From: Clavaria fumosa
Taxonomy: Eukaryota > Basidiomycota > Agaricomycetes > Agaricales > Clavariaceae
NCBI GenBank assembly: GCA_951802425.1
Contig: OX637800.1
Coordinates: 3,444,760 to 3,508,759 of the forward strand
Direction: 5' to 3'
DNA length: 64,000 nt
A program made the position numbers and the translations under genes. How positions within the stretch are numbered: position 1 is the first letter of the stretch; every line of letters begins with the position of its first letter. Below, piece by piece: positions 11,445 through 23,141 of this stretch. The notes beneath the pieces are model-generated. The model was not told where the DNA came from. It saw only the letters and a program-made list of their open reading frames with translations, and ran no database searches.

Positions 11445-13673
11445 TCAAGGTTGCTGCTGATGTTGCTGGTGCGGGTGGTGTGACGGAGGAGGCTGGTGCA
11501 GGTGCAGGCCCGGCGGCGCCGCAGGCGCATACGCAGGGTAGTGCCCCCATGGGGGAGGCGGTGCGCCATATGCGTGTGGGTGGTGATGGTATGGCGCGGG
11601 AGGGTAGTAGTGAACGTCTGTTGCTGCTGCTGCTGCTGTTGTTGTTGCTGCGACTGTTGCACGTGTGGCTGTTGGGATGGGTGAGGTGATGACTGCGAGC
11701 CAGAAGTTGGAGCAGTTGGAGGGTCCGAGCCTGCAACCCCGCTAGCGCCCGATGCAGCAGCAGACGTAACAGCGGGCGAAGAAGGCGTATAACCAGGGTA
11801 CACCCCGTGCTGTTGCTGCGGCAGCGGTGGATGTCCTGCAGCGCCTTGCGCCGACGTCGCCACTGCTGTCTGCGCTGGTGCGTGTGCGTGTGTACCTGTG
11901 CCTGTGGCAGTGCTACCCGAGGCGCTTCCTGCAGTGGCGGCTGAAGATGATGATAATGCTGTTGTTGTCAGGGGCGACGAGGACGGTGAGGACGATGCGG
12001 GACCAGTTGCACCTGTGCCCGCAGCCGCACCTGGAAAGACGTGCCCGGGATGGTGTTGCTGTTGTTGCGGGTGCGGGTGCGATGCCATGGATGGGGGTGC
12101 GAGGAGTGCTAAATGGGGGGGCGCTATGGGGTACGGGTAGTACGACATGCCGTATGAATGGTGATGCGGATGCGGGTGGTGGTACGGAGGCGGATGGGCA
12201 TGTTGTGGGTGGTGAGCGTGAGACGTGTGGTGGTGCTGCTGGTGTTGGGGGTGTTGCTGATGTTGAGGGTGCTGATATTGTAGGTGCAGGTGGTGCTGCT
12301 GCAAGTGGGGCGGCTGGTGGAGTGGATGGTGGAGTGAGTGAGGTGGGAGAGTGTGAAGATGAGGGTGAGAGAGGGGTGGGGGCGCTCCTCCCCCCACAGT
12401 AAGGTCAGGATAGCCTGGCAGTGGTAGCGGGTGTAGATGTGGAAGCGAGTGCGCGAAAGGGTTAGGCGGAGGCGGTGCTAATTGGGACGAGGGACCTGTG
12501 CCTGGTGACGACGTGGGAGGCGTGGCAGATGTGGCAGCATCGGGATGGGGCGAAGACGCTGATGCTGCCTTGCCGGACGATGCCGATTTGGTGGACTTAC
12601 GGGAGCGCTTTCCCCTGGCCGATTCATTACCATTACTGTTGTTGCCGTTATTATTGGATTTACTATTGCTGCTCTGGCGTGGATGCTGGTGGTCGTAAGG
12701 ATAGTATCGCTTCACTTGGATTTCGCGCTTGGAGCGCTTGCCGGGTGACCAGGCCTCGGCAGCAGTAAAAGAGGACGAGGGGACGAGGGCATGACCGGCA
12801 GCAGAGAGGGGAGGATTTTCTCTCCGTTTGCGCCGCCGATTGCGGAGTTGTCCGGCTCATCCGCCTCGCCGCGATAATGGGGATGCCATCGAGGCCGATC
12901 TCGACTTTGGGTGGGTTGCGGAAGTGGGTCTTGTCGAGGTACTCTGGACTGATGACGAGGCAAGCAAGCTCGGGGAGAGAGGAAGGAGAGCGGAGACGAC
13001 CTTGCTCGACGTCATCGATCTTGTAATAGGAGATGAGGTGCTGTGCGACACTTCCGATGGTCAAGGGCGAGATGCCGACAAGAGAGGAGGGGATCAACAT
13101 TGCTGAACAAATAAACACGAACGAAGAGAAAAGGACCTTTTTCACTAGGCCGTCTGGCTTGAACTTGTAGCTGTTAGTGAGGCTGCCGACAAGCGTCCTC
13201 TCTCGCTGTTTGTCCATCCCGCTCCACGAGGAATCGCACTTTGGACGACTCGAAGTCTGCCAATCATGTTTCTGACTGTCCGAAGCTGATGTGGGGGAGG
13301 ATTCGTTGCCGTCAGGGGAGATGTGGGGTTCGGAGCGCACGACACGATGTCCTGCACCTTTCTTGTCTGTCTTGCGATAGAGGAGAAAATTACCGAGGAT
13401 GCGACTGGGACTCCAAAAGAATCCGTCTGTCCAACATTTGATACCACTCTCGTCCTCGTCAAAGATGAATACAGAGCCTGAGGTGATCATTTTTCGCTCT
13501 GAGTCGACGAGATGACGAGTGACACGTGGGATGAGACCGCGACGGGCGGCTTCGAGGATGAGAAGAGCGTCGCCCGTCGTTTCTATCCAACCTGACCAGG
13601 GTGGTTCTGACCATGTCTGCTCTGGTAGGTGATTGGTTGTTGGACTGAGGTAGTTGAGAGTACGATCATTCAA
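11445..13673 (-). pseudogene. WOPR-domain (Gti1/Pac2 family) transcription regulator, frame-broken
   Basis: The N-terminal half is a WOPR DNA-binding domain: the first box (WIETTGDALLILEAARRG, SGSVFIFDEDESGIKCWTDG, WSPSRILGNFLLY) and the second box (KPDGLVKK, AQHLISYY, SPEYLDKTHFR) are both clear. Family members (Wor1, Ryp1, Sge1, Mit1, Pac2) control morphology and dimorphism. The C-terminal 430 residues are His/Pro/Gln/Ala-rich with poly-Q, as in activator tails. A 41-nt GT-AG intron fits at 12755-12795 and joins two phases correctly. About 20 residues between the KPDGLVKK and AQHLISYY motifs (about 13075-13140) look like an intron whose 3' border I cannot fix. Two frame breaks remain: one base missing at the C4 run 12879-12882, and a shift within the poly-Q codons (about 11615-11660), after which a His/Tyr/Pro-rich tail runs to TGA at 11445. 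The first residues seen start at a TTG next to a possible 3' splice site, so an upstream first exon is likely. Pseudogene or assembly error. Confidence 0.85.
11615..11660 (-). repeat. CAG/CAA triplet repeat coding poly-Gln
   Basis: A run of CAG and CAA codons on the minus strand inside the WOPR gene, giving about eleven Gln in a row. The downstream frame of the gene changes within or next to this tract, so it is the probable site of an indel. Confidence 0.8.
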
Positions 13674-14332
13674 AGCTGACTAACACGGATCACATGGCAA
13701 CAAGACAAACCACAAACCTCAAATCACCGCTTTCATCACACATCGGCGCCCCCCCCCCGCCAAGCGCAATGAGGGAAGATCCAAATAACTATCTAGCATA
13801 GCACAAGTCAACTGCAAATCCATTCAGTTGTAGTAGAGTAGGCTAGCATGAATACATGATGCAATTGACCTACATCATGGAAGAACGGCACAATGAGTTA
13901 ACAGGAAAGTAATGGGCTTCTAACCAGCGGGGAGGCCAAACCTCCGTCAAAGCAATTAATCCCAGGTTCGGATCAGGGCTAGGGAGCACGAGGCCATAAT
14001 ACCCGATTAGAGTCGTTATCCCATAGGCGTCTGGTCCGATGATGACGACACGTTCATTTGGAGCGGATGTTATAGCATGGACACCAGCTGGTGGGCTGTT
14101 GGCCTGCATGTGAGCAGGGAGTGGGCGCTCCGTTGTCTGCTCCGGCGAGAGGTGGCATACCCGAAATCGAAGTCGGCTTTGCTCGTAGCCGACTATCACT
14201 TCGACCGAGCTTTCGAGATTTGAGGGTACGGAGTCTAGCATGACGAAACCACAATGGTTCTCGCAAAACGCATGGCCAAACGTTTGCTGGCCCTTTTCTA
14301 GATGCCCCAAACGAACCAGAAGATGACGAGGA
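13674..14332. other. Upstream region of the WOPR gene and left flank of the copia nest
   Basis: Contains a C10 run at about 13749 and no convincing gene on the minus strand; a 146-codon minus frame (13870-14310) starts only at TTG and matches nothing I know. The last 60 nt on the plus strand can be read as an acidic linker (APNEPEDDED) that joins in phase to the MULE transposase frame at 24330 once the copia insertion is removed. That link is inferred. Confidence 0.4.
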
Positions 14333-14597
14333 TATAGCGAGGTGTCTGTCCGGCAGTGGTTAACTGTAAAGACAGTAAGCTAAATCTCAGTCTCGAAAGA
14401 GAGAACTAAATTCATTTGCCTGTAAAGACAGTAAGCTAAATCTAAGGACAGGCTATTAGTTAGGACTGATATAGTGAATGTAATGGGAGTCATACCTCAG
14501 TCTCGAAAGAGAGAACTGAGGTTAAGTGGTGCGAGCGTCAGGTAATATGTATGTTACGTAATGTTGCCCGATATGGGCGAACCTCCCATATCCAACA
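14333..14597 (-). repeat. 3' LTR of the outer copia
   Basis: 265 bp, nearly identical to 24065-24329. Contains internal short repeats: two aaagacagtaagctaaatct blocks and two ctcagtctcgaaagagagaact-type blocks. Confidence 0.95.
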
Positions 14598-14610
14598 CGC
14601 CCACTCGAAC

Positions 14611-17600
14611 TTATGCGGGCAACATCAATCCCATCGTCTTCACGAACGCCTCATGCTTTGGTCGCGACAATCCCTTGGTGAAGGCATCCGCAGCCTGGTC
14701 ATTTGTTGGTATGTACTCAGGTGCGATGTCTCCCATCTCGTAATGGTGTCGCATGTGGTGGTAACGGACTTCAATGTGCTTTGTTTTTTTGTGGAAGACG
14801 GGGTTTTTGGCAAGCGCAATTGCTCCCTGGTTGTCCACCATCAGTCGCGTTGCCCCCTGCGGTTCTTCACCCAGCTCCCGGAGCATCTGACGGAGCCATA
14901 GTGCTTCGTTCGTGGCGAGCGCTCCGGCAATGTATTCAGCTTCCGTGCTGGACTGAGCGACAAGCTTCTGTTTTCGCGAAATCCAGGCAACGGCTCCACC
15001 CCCGAGTAGGAAGGCAAACCCGCTGATCGAACGTCGGTCATTGGCGTCGTTGGCCCAGTCTGCGTCTGCATAGCCGATGAGTTCTAACATTCCGTTTGAT
15101 CCACTGAGAACAAGCTTCGCATCCGTTGTTTTTCTCAGGTAGCGGAAAACACGTTTGAGTGCGTTAAGGTGTTGCTCACCGGGGGTAGCGGCATGCTGAC
15201 TGAGTGTTTGGATGGCATAGGCGAGATCCAGGCGAGTGCCGAGCATAGCGTACATTATCGCGCCTAGCTGACTCTGGTATGGCTGTGGGTCGAACTCCGC
15301 CTTTTCAAGCTTTTCCAACTTGAAGTTGACAGTGATGGGAGTGCTGACGGGACGGCAATCGTGCATCCCATAACGCTTGAGAATGTCCTCGACGTACTGC
15401 CGTTGGGACAGCGAGATTGTACGTAGCCTTCTATCACGGGTCACCTCCATATTGAGTATCCAGCAGGCTTCTCCCAGGTCTGTGATCTCGAATGCCGCGC
15501 TGACCTTCCATTTGAACTCTTCAAGGAGCTTGTAGCAGTTAGAGAAGAGAAGCATGTCGTCGACATAGACCGCAACAATGATAATTGTTCCATTTGCACG
15601 TTGGTGGAAGACGGCATAGTCGGATTCAAGATGGGTGAGGCCTAAGCTGAGAAACTCTGTGAGGAGCTTAGCGTACCACTCGCGGCTCGCTTGTTTGAGG
15701 CCATAGATAGACTTCTTTAGCTTCCAAACGTTAGCTTTGTCTCGAAAGCCGGGTGGGCAATGCACGAAGATTTCCTCCTTCAACTCGCCATGGAGAAAAG
15801 CTGTCTTAACGTCTAACTGATGGATCTCAAGGTCATAGTGCGCAGCAAGGGCCAATAAGATCCGAATGGTTGTGAATTTGACGACTGGGGCAAAGGTCTC
15901 GTCAAAGTCCAGGCCAGGGACTTGCGCATAGCCCTTCGCGACGACTCGTGCTTTGTACCTGGTGATTTCGCCGTTAGGACCACGCTTCGTCTTAAAAACC
16001 CACTTGCTTGGGATGACTTTTCTATCTGGTGGGGGCTCTACGACTTCATAAGTATTCATCTTTTGGAGAGACGCTAATTCAGCTGCGCAGGCCTCAAGCC
16101 ACTGTGCCGCATTGGCACTCCTCATTGCCTCCCCATAGGTGGACGGGTCCTCATCAAGAGACGTTCTCGCTGCACGCGCCATTGGCTCAGTCCCATAGGC
16201 TGACTCATCATCAGCGCCCACTCGCCCCGTGACACCTTGTGGGTCGGTTTGTTTCTTCTGCCCATACGACGTGACGTTGTACCGTGCATCATCGTCTGCG
16301 ATGGGTGCTTTGCGAATCCGACTCGAGCGGCGTGGCTCTGGGATGTCTGTAGAGGGCAGAGGGAGCTCCGGTGGTGGTAGGGCCTCCGGAGGTGCGTACT
16401 CATTTGCGGGGCCCTCGCCTGTGTCTGGCTCGTCGTCTGGAGCTGCCGGCTGCTCATCGGGGTCAGAGTCAGACAGGGAATGGGGATCTGTGTCAAGGGC
16501 AATGCGTGAGGGTAGGTCTCCATTGTTCTCATCGAAGATAACGTCGCGAGACTCGACAATACGACCTGTGGGCTTATGGAGAAGACGATAAGCATGTCGT
16601 TGGTCAGCAAAGCCCAGAAAAACACATTCAAGTGTTCTCGACTGGAGTTTATGACGTCTGGCCTTTGGTATGTGCACAAATGCTTTGCACCCGAACACTC
16701 TAAAGCGTGATAGGCTCGGTTTATTGCCTGTAAAGGCTTCGTGTGGTGTGAGCCCATCGTGCTGTGAGCGTGTCGGCTTGACGTTGTGGATGTGTGCCGC
16801 ATACAGAACTGCGTCGCCCCAGTACTTAGGTGGGAGGTCTGCGTCATGCAACATTGACCGTGCATCGTTGAGTAGCGTGCGGTTCATTCGCTCGGCTACC
16901 CCGTTCTCTTGTGGGGTGTCTGCGTTTGTTGTTTCGTGGTGAATGCCCTTGGATCTGAAGTAGGCTTGTGACTCAATAGAATAGTACTCGCCACCGCCAT
17001 CGCTTCGAAGGAAGTTGATGCGTTCGTTGGTGATGACTTCTGCGCGGACAATAAAATCCTGAACATTCTCGAATGCTTCACTTTTGGCTCTGAGGAGGGC
17101 GACTAGGACATAAGATGAGTATCCGTCGATGAATGTCATGAAGTACTGGTGTCACGCAGGTGTGAGCATGGGCATCTTTCCACACAGGTCAGAGTACACC
17201 CGGTAGAGTGTGCGCGGGTGGTCGACGGTGGATATCTTCGGAATGACGTTTCGCGTCTGCTTGCCGGCAAGACAGGAATGGCAGATCGTGTCAGTCGGTG
17301 CGTTGTTGCCCTTAAGCTTCATCCCCTTGACCAATCCGGACTTTGCGAGATGGCGAATGACATTGTAGTTCGCATGTCCAAGACGCCGGTGCCAGGTGGC
17401 GAGATCAGCATAGGATTCACGTGTTCTGGCAGCGAGGGCGAGTGGGGTCGGGTTATGGATCTCAGAGAGGTGGTCAATGGTAATGTTGTATGCACGTTCG
17501 ACGTAGGCTAGGGCATCGACAATGAATAAGCCTTGGGACTCAATACCTTGGGCCACGAGCTGGCCTTGCGGGTTGGTAATCTCAAACCCGGCTGTGTCAA

Positions 17601-18074
17601 AGGTGATTTGGTACTTGCGACGAGTCAGGTGTGAGATGGAGAGTAGGTTACCATCGAGGCGTGGGACATAGTAGACATCGCGGAGTGTCATTAACCTCTC
17701 TTCGCCATTTCTTAGCTTTACCCGTAGGATAACTTGTCCTTTCCCGAGTGCCAAGATGTAACTCTTGTCACCCAGGTAGACATGGCGAGGTTTATCAAAG
17801 GTTTGATAGACTGCGAACCAGCTACGACAGGATGTCATGGGCTCACTAGCTCCGGAGTCAAGTATCCACCTGTGGTTGCCTGAGGTCAGTAGTTTCACAA
17901 TGTTCAGATATGGGGAGGATGATGCGGTTGCTGCCACAGCAGAGTGGGCCAGGAGGAGCCGAATTGGCGTGCGTGAATAGTTGGAGTCATAGTCGCTGAG
18001 TCACGCGAGGTTGGCGACTGCGTCTGATGGCCCATCCCGGTTCTCGTTCACCTTGGCTTCGAGTGCGCTGAGGG
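14611..18074 (-). pseudogene. Outer copia Pol: protease, integrase, RT, RNase H
   Basis: Read from 18074 downward. The aspartic protease shows ILDSGASEPM (about 17860); the GAG-pre-integrase zinc domain shows WHRRLGHANY and CHSCLAGKQ; the integrase core has TFIDGYSSY, RSDGGGEY and PQENGVAERMNRTL. The RT has KWVFKTKRGPNGE, FDETFAPVVK, LDVKTAFLHGEL and the catalytic YVDD at 15556-15567. RNase H has DADWAND, STEAEYIA and DNQGAIALAKN. The frame is continuous with the gag at 23142-23993 and is broken by TGA at 18001-18003 and TGA at 17152-17154, each in a gcg-tga context that fits CGA to TGA. Combined gag-pol would be about 1,437 codons, normal for copia. Confidence 0.93.
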
Positions 18075-18446
18075 TGTTGGATTTCTATTCTATTACTTAG
18101 TTTCCTTACCTATCTTCGTCGTTTTGGCTCATAGTATGCAGTGTAGATCATCTGACATACTTTACATGTTTGGTTGCAGTGCAACCAAAGGTCTCTGACT
18201 GTATCTATGTATCAGTAGTGTAGGAGATCTGGTTGTAGAGCAACTAGACCCTTCTTACTGTAGTTATGATTCGCTTTTGTTACACCATAGGCACTGCTAG
18301 TAGTTACATGACTGTACTTAACCCATGGGGCAAAATCTGGGTGCAGCATCGGTTCTAGTGCTCACTCATTGCCCCAAGGTACTTACCTATCACCTATATC
18401 ATCGGTTCTAGTGCTCACTCATTGCCCCAAGTTATCATAATCAACA
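18075..18446 (+). repeat. 5' LTR of the nested copia
   Basis: 372 bp, tgttgga...atcaaca. Contains a direct repeat of about 39 bp near its 3' end (atcggttctagtgctcactc at about 18351 and 18400). Confidence 0.95.
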
Positions 18447-18460
18447 GATTATGAGACCCG
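18447..18460 (+). promoter_or_regulatory. Primer binding site of the nested copia
   Basis: gattatgagacccg directly follows the 5' LTR. The reverse complement, cgggtctcataatc, has the form of a tRNA-Met anticodon arm (CAU in the loop). The outer copia has the same 14-mer in the same place. Confidence 0.75.
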
Positions 18461-18514
18461 GACCTAGGGACTTATAAACACATCAATTGACTATCCAACT
18501 TCGCTTTTCTTGCA

Positions 18515-21500
18515 ATGACGAAACCAACCGATGATTTCTTGAAGGTTCCAAAGCTATCTGCTGATGGGAGCAACTGGGTTACCTATAGGGACCGATTACG
18601 ATGGGCATTGGATGCTAGAGGCATCCTGAATCACATAGAAGGAACCCCTGCTCAGCCAGCACAGCCAGATGAACCAAGTGACCCACAGACCTTGGAAGCT
18701 TATGAAGGACGATTGGAGAAATGGAGAATGGCCCAGGCCACTGTTAAACAGTGCATTGCGAGCACTGTACCCGATTCCATCTTCAATCGTATAAAGGGAA
18801 AGACGCAGGCAAAGGATATCTGGGAAGGTATTACTGCGATATTCCAGACCAGATCTCGAATGGTTGCTGTGGATCTTCGAAGGAAACTTCAGGACGAACG
18901 ATGTGGGGAGTCTGGTGATGTCCGAGCCCATTTTGACAAACTTTCTGACATGTTTGAGCGACTATCATCGATGGGAATGACTCTCACAGATGATGAATAT
19001 GCGACGATCCTCCTTGGCTCACTTCCTGGCTCATATGACCCGATTATCACCTCCATGACGACCACAATGGCCCTGGAGAAGAGAGAGATATCCCCAGAGA
19101 CGATTATTCACATTGCTATTGATGAATACGACCGCCGTTTGGTCAAGAATCGATCCAAACCCAAGAAGGATGATCGAGATGTCGCATTTACAACCAGTTT
19201 CTCAAAGGGAGGCAGAACTGGACAGTCTGAGCGCAGATGCTTCAATTGCAATATGAAGGGTCACATTAAACGATTCTGCTATGCGAAGGGTGGTGGAAGG
19301 GAAGGTCAAGGACCTACTAGGAGGCCAGGGAAGGACCAGGCGAATGTGGCGAGCACAGAGGCACCCTATGACGATGATGAAGGAGTTTGGATTGCTGTGG
19401 ACAAAGATATGGTCAACAGCAATATGGGACGAATAGCCCAGGACTACCTTGACGAAGACGACCTCTGGTTCATGCACACTGACTTCGATGATGTGTCTCC
19501 TAGCCTTGGCAACACTTCCTTCCTTTCTGGGAATGATCTACAGGTAGCCCAAACTGAGGAACCTGTTTTGGACGATGCTATGGCTGCAGGGATTGGGTCA
19601 GAGGGAGGAATGGATGTTGAACTGTATGACTCTGGTGCCTCTCGCCATATGACACCCTTCAGACCACGTCTAACCAATTATTCATCAATTGAGACTCGCC
19701 CTATCACAGCAGCAGATAAACGAACCTTCCAGGCTGTAGGAAAGGGAGATATGGAGGTTACTGTCCCAAATGGCAAATCCTCGACCACTTTCCTGCTGAA
19801 GGATGTCCTCTATGCTCCTGATATGGGTGTCACCATCATCTCCATCAGTAAACTCACCGCTTCTGGCTATGGAATTTGGTTCCATGGCAATTCCTGCAGG
19901 ATCTTTGACCAGAATCAAAGGCGTTTGGGAGAAATCTTCGTCAGTTCGAATGGCCTATATCGTGTTGACCATGGGGAAGTAGCTGCGAAGGTGGAATTGA
20001 CCTCATTAGCAGATCTTCATCGAAAATTGGCTCACATCGCACCTGAGACAATCAAGAAGATGGTGAAGGAAGGGATGGTGACAGGGATAGAATTGGATGA
20101 TTCTGGAGAGCTGACATCTTGTGCATCATGTGAGTATGCAAAGATGACGAGGAAGCCTATCCAGAAAGTGCGGTACGACCCTCAGGCGAAGAGATTTGGA
20201 GAAGAGATCCATTCTGACCTTTGGGGCCCCTCACCAGTCCAAACCTTGAATGGACGATCCTACTACTGCTCCTTCATCGATGATTGCACCCGATAGCTTC
20301 ACCTGAAGCTCCAGCAAACCAAGGACGAGACTTTTGTGTCCTACAAGGAGTTTGAAGCATGGGCAAAGACTCAGCATGGTGTGGGGATAAAGAGGCTGCG
20401 ATCTGACCGAGGTGGAGAGTATTTGAGTATAGAATTTTCCAATCACTTGAAAATTCATGGTACTGAGCGAAGGCTTACCACTCATGACACCCCAGAACAC
20501 AATGGAATCGCTGAACACGTTAACCGTCGGCTTCTTGAGAAAGGACGAGCCCTTCTTCACCAGAGCCAGCTGCCAAAATACCTGTGGGGAGAAGCCATTA
20601 CACATGCGGTATGGTTGAAGAATCGCTCCTACACTCGAGTTCTTGGCAGAACACCATTTGAAGCCCTCTATGGGAAGAAACCCGACCTTGGGAACCTTCC
20701 AGAGTGGGGATGTCAAGTCTGGGTTCATGATAGAGATGGAACGAAGCTAGAGGGAAGGGCAAACCTTGGGAATTGGGTTGGTTTTGATGCAGAGAGTACT
20801 CATGCTCACAGAATCTATTGGCCAGGACAGCGAAAAGTGTCTGTGGAACGAGATGTCAAATTTGGTGCTATTGAAATCACTATTCCAGGCCCACTGATCG
20901 AGGGGGAGAGACAGGACGATACTACAGTCATTGATCAGCCGGCCAGCACCCCTATCGACACTCCAATCCATATCCCCACTGAACCAAGGCCCAAACGAAC
21001 GATTAAACCATCTGAATATGTCCAATGACTCCAGTCTGGTGAAGGAACCACCAAGGGACACTATAGGAGTGGAAAGCAGGTTGGCACATCGATTCCACAT
21101 GGAGTACAGACTCCAGAAATGATGGGGGCTTTTGGAGAATGTGTGCAGACTGTGGAAATGGAAGGAACAGATTTTGTGATGATTTCAGGTGTTATTGAAG
21201 GACCTGACCCACTCACCTTACACCAAGCCAAGCGACGAGATGACTGGCCAAGGTGGGAGGAGGCTATCCTGAAGGAGTTGAAGGCATTGGAGGCTGCGAA
21301 GACTTGGACCCTTGTCAAACGACCACCTGACAAGAATATTATCAGCAGCAAGTGGGTCTTTGTCATTAAATATGGTCCTACAGGCGAGGTTATCAAGTAT
21401 AAAGCTCGACTCGTCGCCAGAGGCTTCACCCAGATCCATGGAGTCGATTATACTGAGACATTTGCTCCAGTTGCCAAGCTTTCGAGTTTCCGCATGCTCC

Positions 21501-22762
21501 TAGCCATGGCAGCACGAAGGGATTGGCCTATCGATGTTTTTGACTTCAACAGTGCATTTTTGAATGGGAGACTGGAGGAGGGTGAGGAATTGTACATGGA
21601 CCAGCCTCCAGGGTATGAGAAGGGCGAAGGAATGGTTGCCAAGCTTCACAGGACCATCTATGGGCTGAAACAAGCTGGTTGGAAGTGGTATGAAACATTG
21701 GTTGCCACATTAGTTGGTTTGGGGTTTCAACGCACTGAGTCTGACTTTGGAGTCTTCTACATTCACCATGCTCATCACTCAGTTGTTCTGGCGATCCATG
21801 TTGATGACTGCACCATTACTGGCACGTCTGCCATGATCTTGGATGACTACAAGCAGCGCATTGGTGAACAGTTTGGAATCACTGACCTAGGGCCCATACA
21901 CTGGTTACTAGGGATCCAGGTCACCAGAAATCGATTGGAACACACCATTTCCCTTTCCCAGCGAAAGTATATCGACTCTATACTCTCCCGTTTCAATCTT
22001 GCCGAGGCCCAACCGCTATTTCTTCCATTTGACCCCCATGTTTCATTGTCAAGGTCTCACTGTCCCACAACCCCTGATGACATTTCTTACATGAAGAAAG
22101 TGCCATATCGCGAGGCCATTGGTTCCCTCATGTATCTGGCAGTTGGGACTCGACCTGACATTGCTTTTGCTGTGTCTACACTCTCCCAATACTTGGAGAA
22201 CCCTGGCAAACCTCACTGGGAAGCAGCTAAACGTGTCTTTCGCTACCTTCTGGGCACAAGAGACCTATCTCTGGTGTATGGGGGAGTTGAGAAAGAGATG
22301 GAAGGTTTTACCGATGCTGATGGTGCCTCTCAGGAGCATAGGCATGCGATTTCTGGGTATGCATTCATCATGGATGGAGGAGCAATTTCTTGGAGTTCTC
22401 GCAAGCAAGAGCTTGTTACCCTGTCCACAGCTGAAGCAGAGTATGTGGCAGCAACCCATGCAGCGAAGGAGGCGATCTGGTTGAAGAGATTCATTAGTGA
22501 GGTCTTCCTACCCCTTCCCAAACCGATGATTCTCCACTGTGACAACCAGGCAGCTATCTCACTTGCTGCCAATGCCAACTACCATGCCAGGACGAAGCAC
22601 ATCGACATTCGCTACCATTTCATTCGTTCCATGCTCGAAAATGGTTCCATCCACCTTGTCTATTGTCCTTCTAATGATATGACTGCCGATATCCTCACCA
22701 AGGCTTTACCCATTGCAAAGATCAAGTGCCATGTATCTTCACTTGGACTGCATGCCACTTGA
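18515..22762 (+). pseudogene. Nested copia Gag-Pol polyprotein
   Basis: One frame of 1,416 codons with only two stops: TAG at 20294-20296 (in the integrase, after DDCTR) and TGA at 21026-21028 (between integrase and RT, caa-tga-ctc, fitting CGA to TGA). Order: Gag core of the UBN2 type (residues 1-215), CCHC knuckle CFNCNMKGHIKRFC (residue 242), protease YDSGASRHM (372), pre-integrase zinc domain (about 500-550), integrase (HSDLWGP, RSDRGGEY, PEHNGIAEHVNR), RT (KYGPTGEV, YTETFAPVAK, FNSAFLNG, HVDD instead of the usual YVDD), RNase H (FTDADG, STAEAEYVA, CDNQAAISLAAN). The ATG is 68 nt after the LTR. The TAG/TGA pair makes the copy non-autonomous in spite of identical LTRs. Confidence 0.94.
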
Positions 22763-22769
22763 GGGGGAG
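22761..22769 (+). promoter_or_regulatory. Polypurine tract of the nested copia
   Basis: gagggggag directly before the 3' LTR, the plus-strand primer of LTR retrotransposons. Confidence 0.85.
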
Positions 22770-23141
22770 TGTTGGATTTCTATTCTATTACTTAGTTTCC
22801 TTACCTATCTTCGTCGTTTTGGCTCATAGTATGCAGTGTAGATCATCTGACATACTTTACATGTTTGGTTGCAGTGCAACCAAAGGTCTCTGACTGTATC
22901 TATGTATCAGTAGTGTAGGAGATCTGGTTGTAGAGCAACTAGACCCTTCTTACTGTAGTTATGATTCGCTTTTGTTACACCATAGGCACTGCTAGTAGTT
23001 ACATGACTGTACTTAACCCATGGGGCAAAATCTGGGTGCAGCATCGGTTCTAGTGCTCACTCATTGCCCCAAGGTACTTACCTATCACCTATATCATCGG
23101 TTCTAGTGCTCACTCATTGCCCCAAGTTATCATAATCAACA
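22770..23141 (+). repeat. 3' LTR of the nested copia
   Basis: 372 bp, no difference seen from 18075-18446. Confidence 0.95.

Larger units (their letters stand above)
18075..23141 (+). mobile_element. Nested Ty1/copia retrotransposon
   Basis: 5,067 bp inserted into the gag of the outer copia, opposite orientation. LTRs 18075-18446 and 22770-23141 (372 bp) appear identical. The 5-bp duplication gaggg lies at 18070-18074 and 23142-23146. Primer site at 18447-18460, polypurine tract at 22761-22769, one gag-pol frame (18515-22762). Identical LTRs mean it inserted very recently, after the outer element. Confidence 0.96.

Noticed and set aside
11180..12402. Long Cys/Gly/Val-rich plus-strand frames opposite the WOPR C-terminus
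   Set aside because: They are shadows of the His/Pro/Gln-rich minus-strand coding sequence.
13870..14310. 146-codon minus-strand frame left of the copia LTR
   Set aside because: Starts only at TTG, no recognised motif, and the plus strand fits a MULE linker at its end; not supported as a gene.
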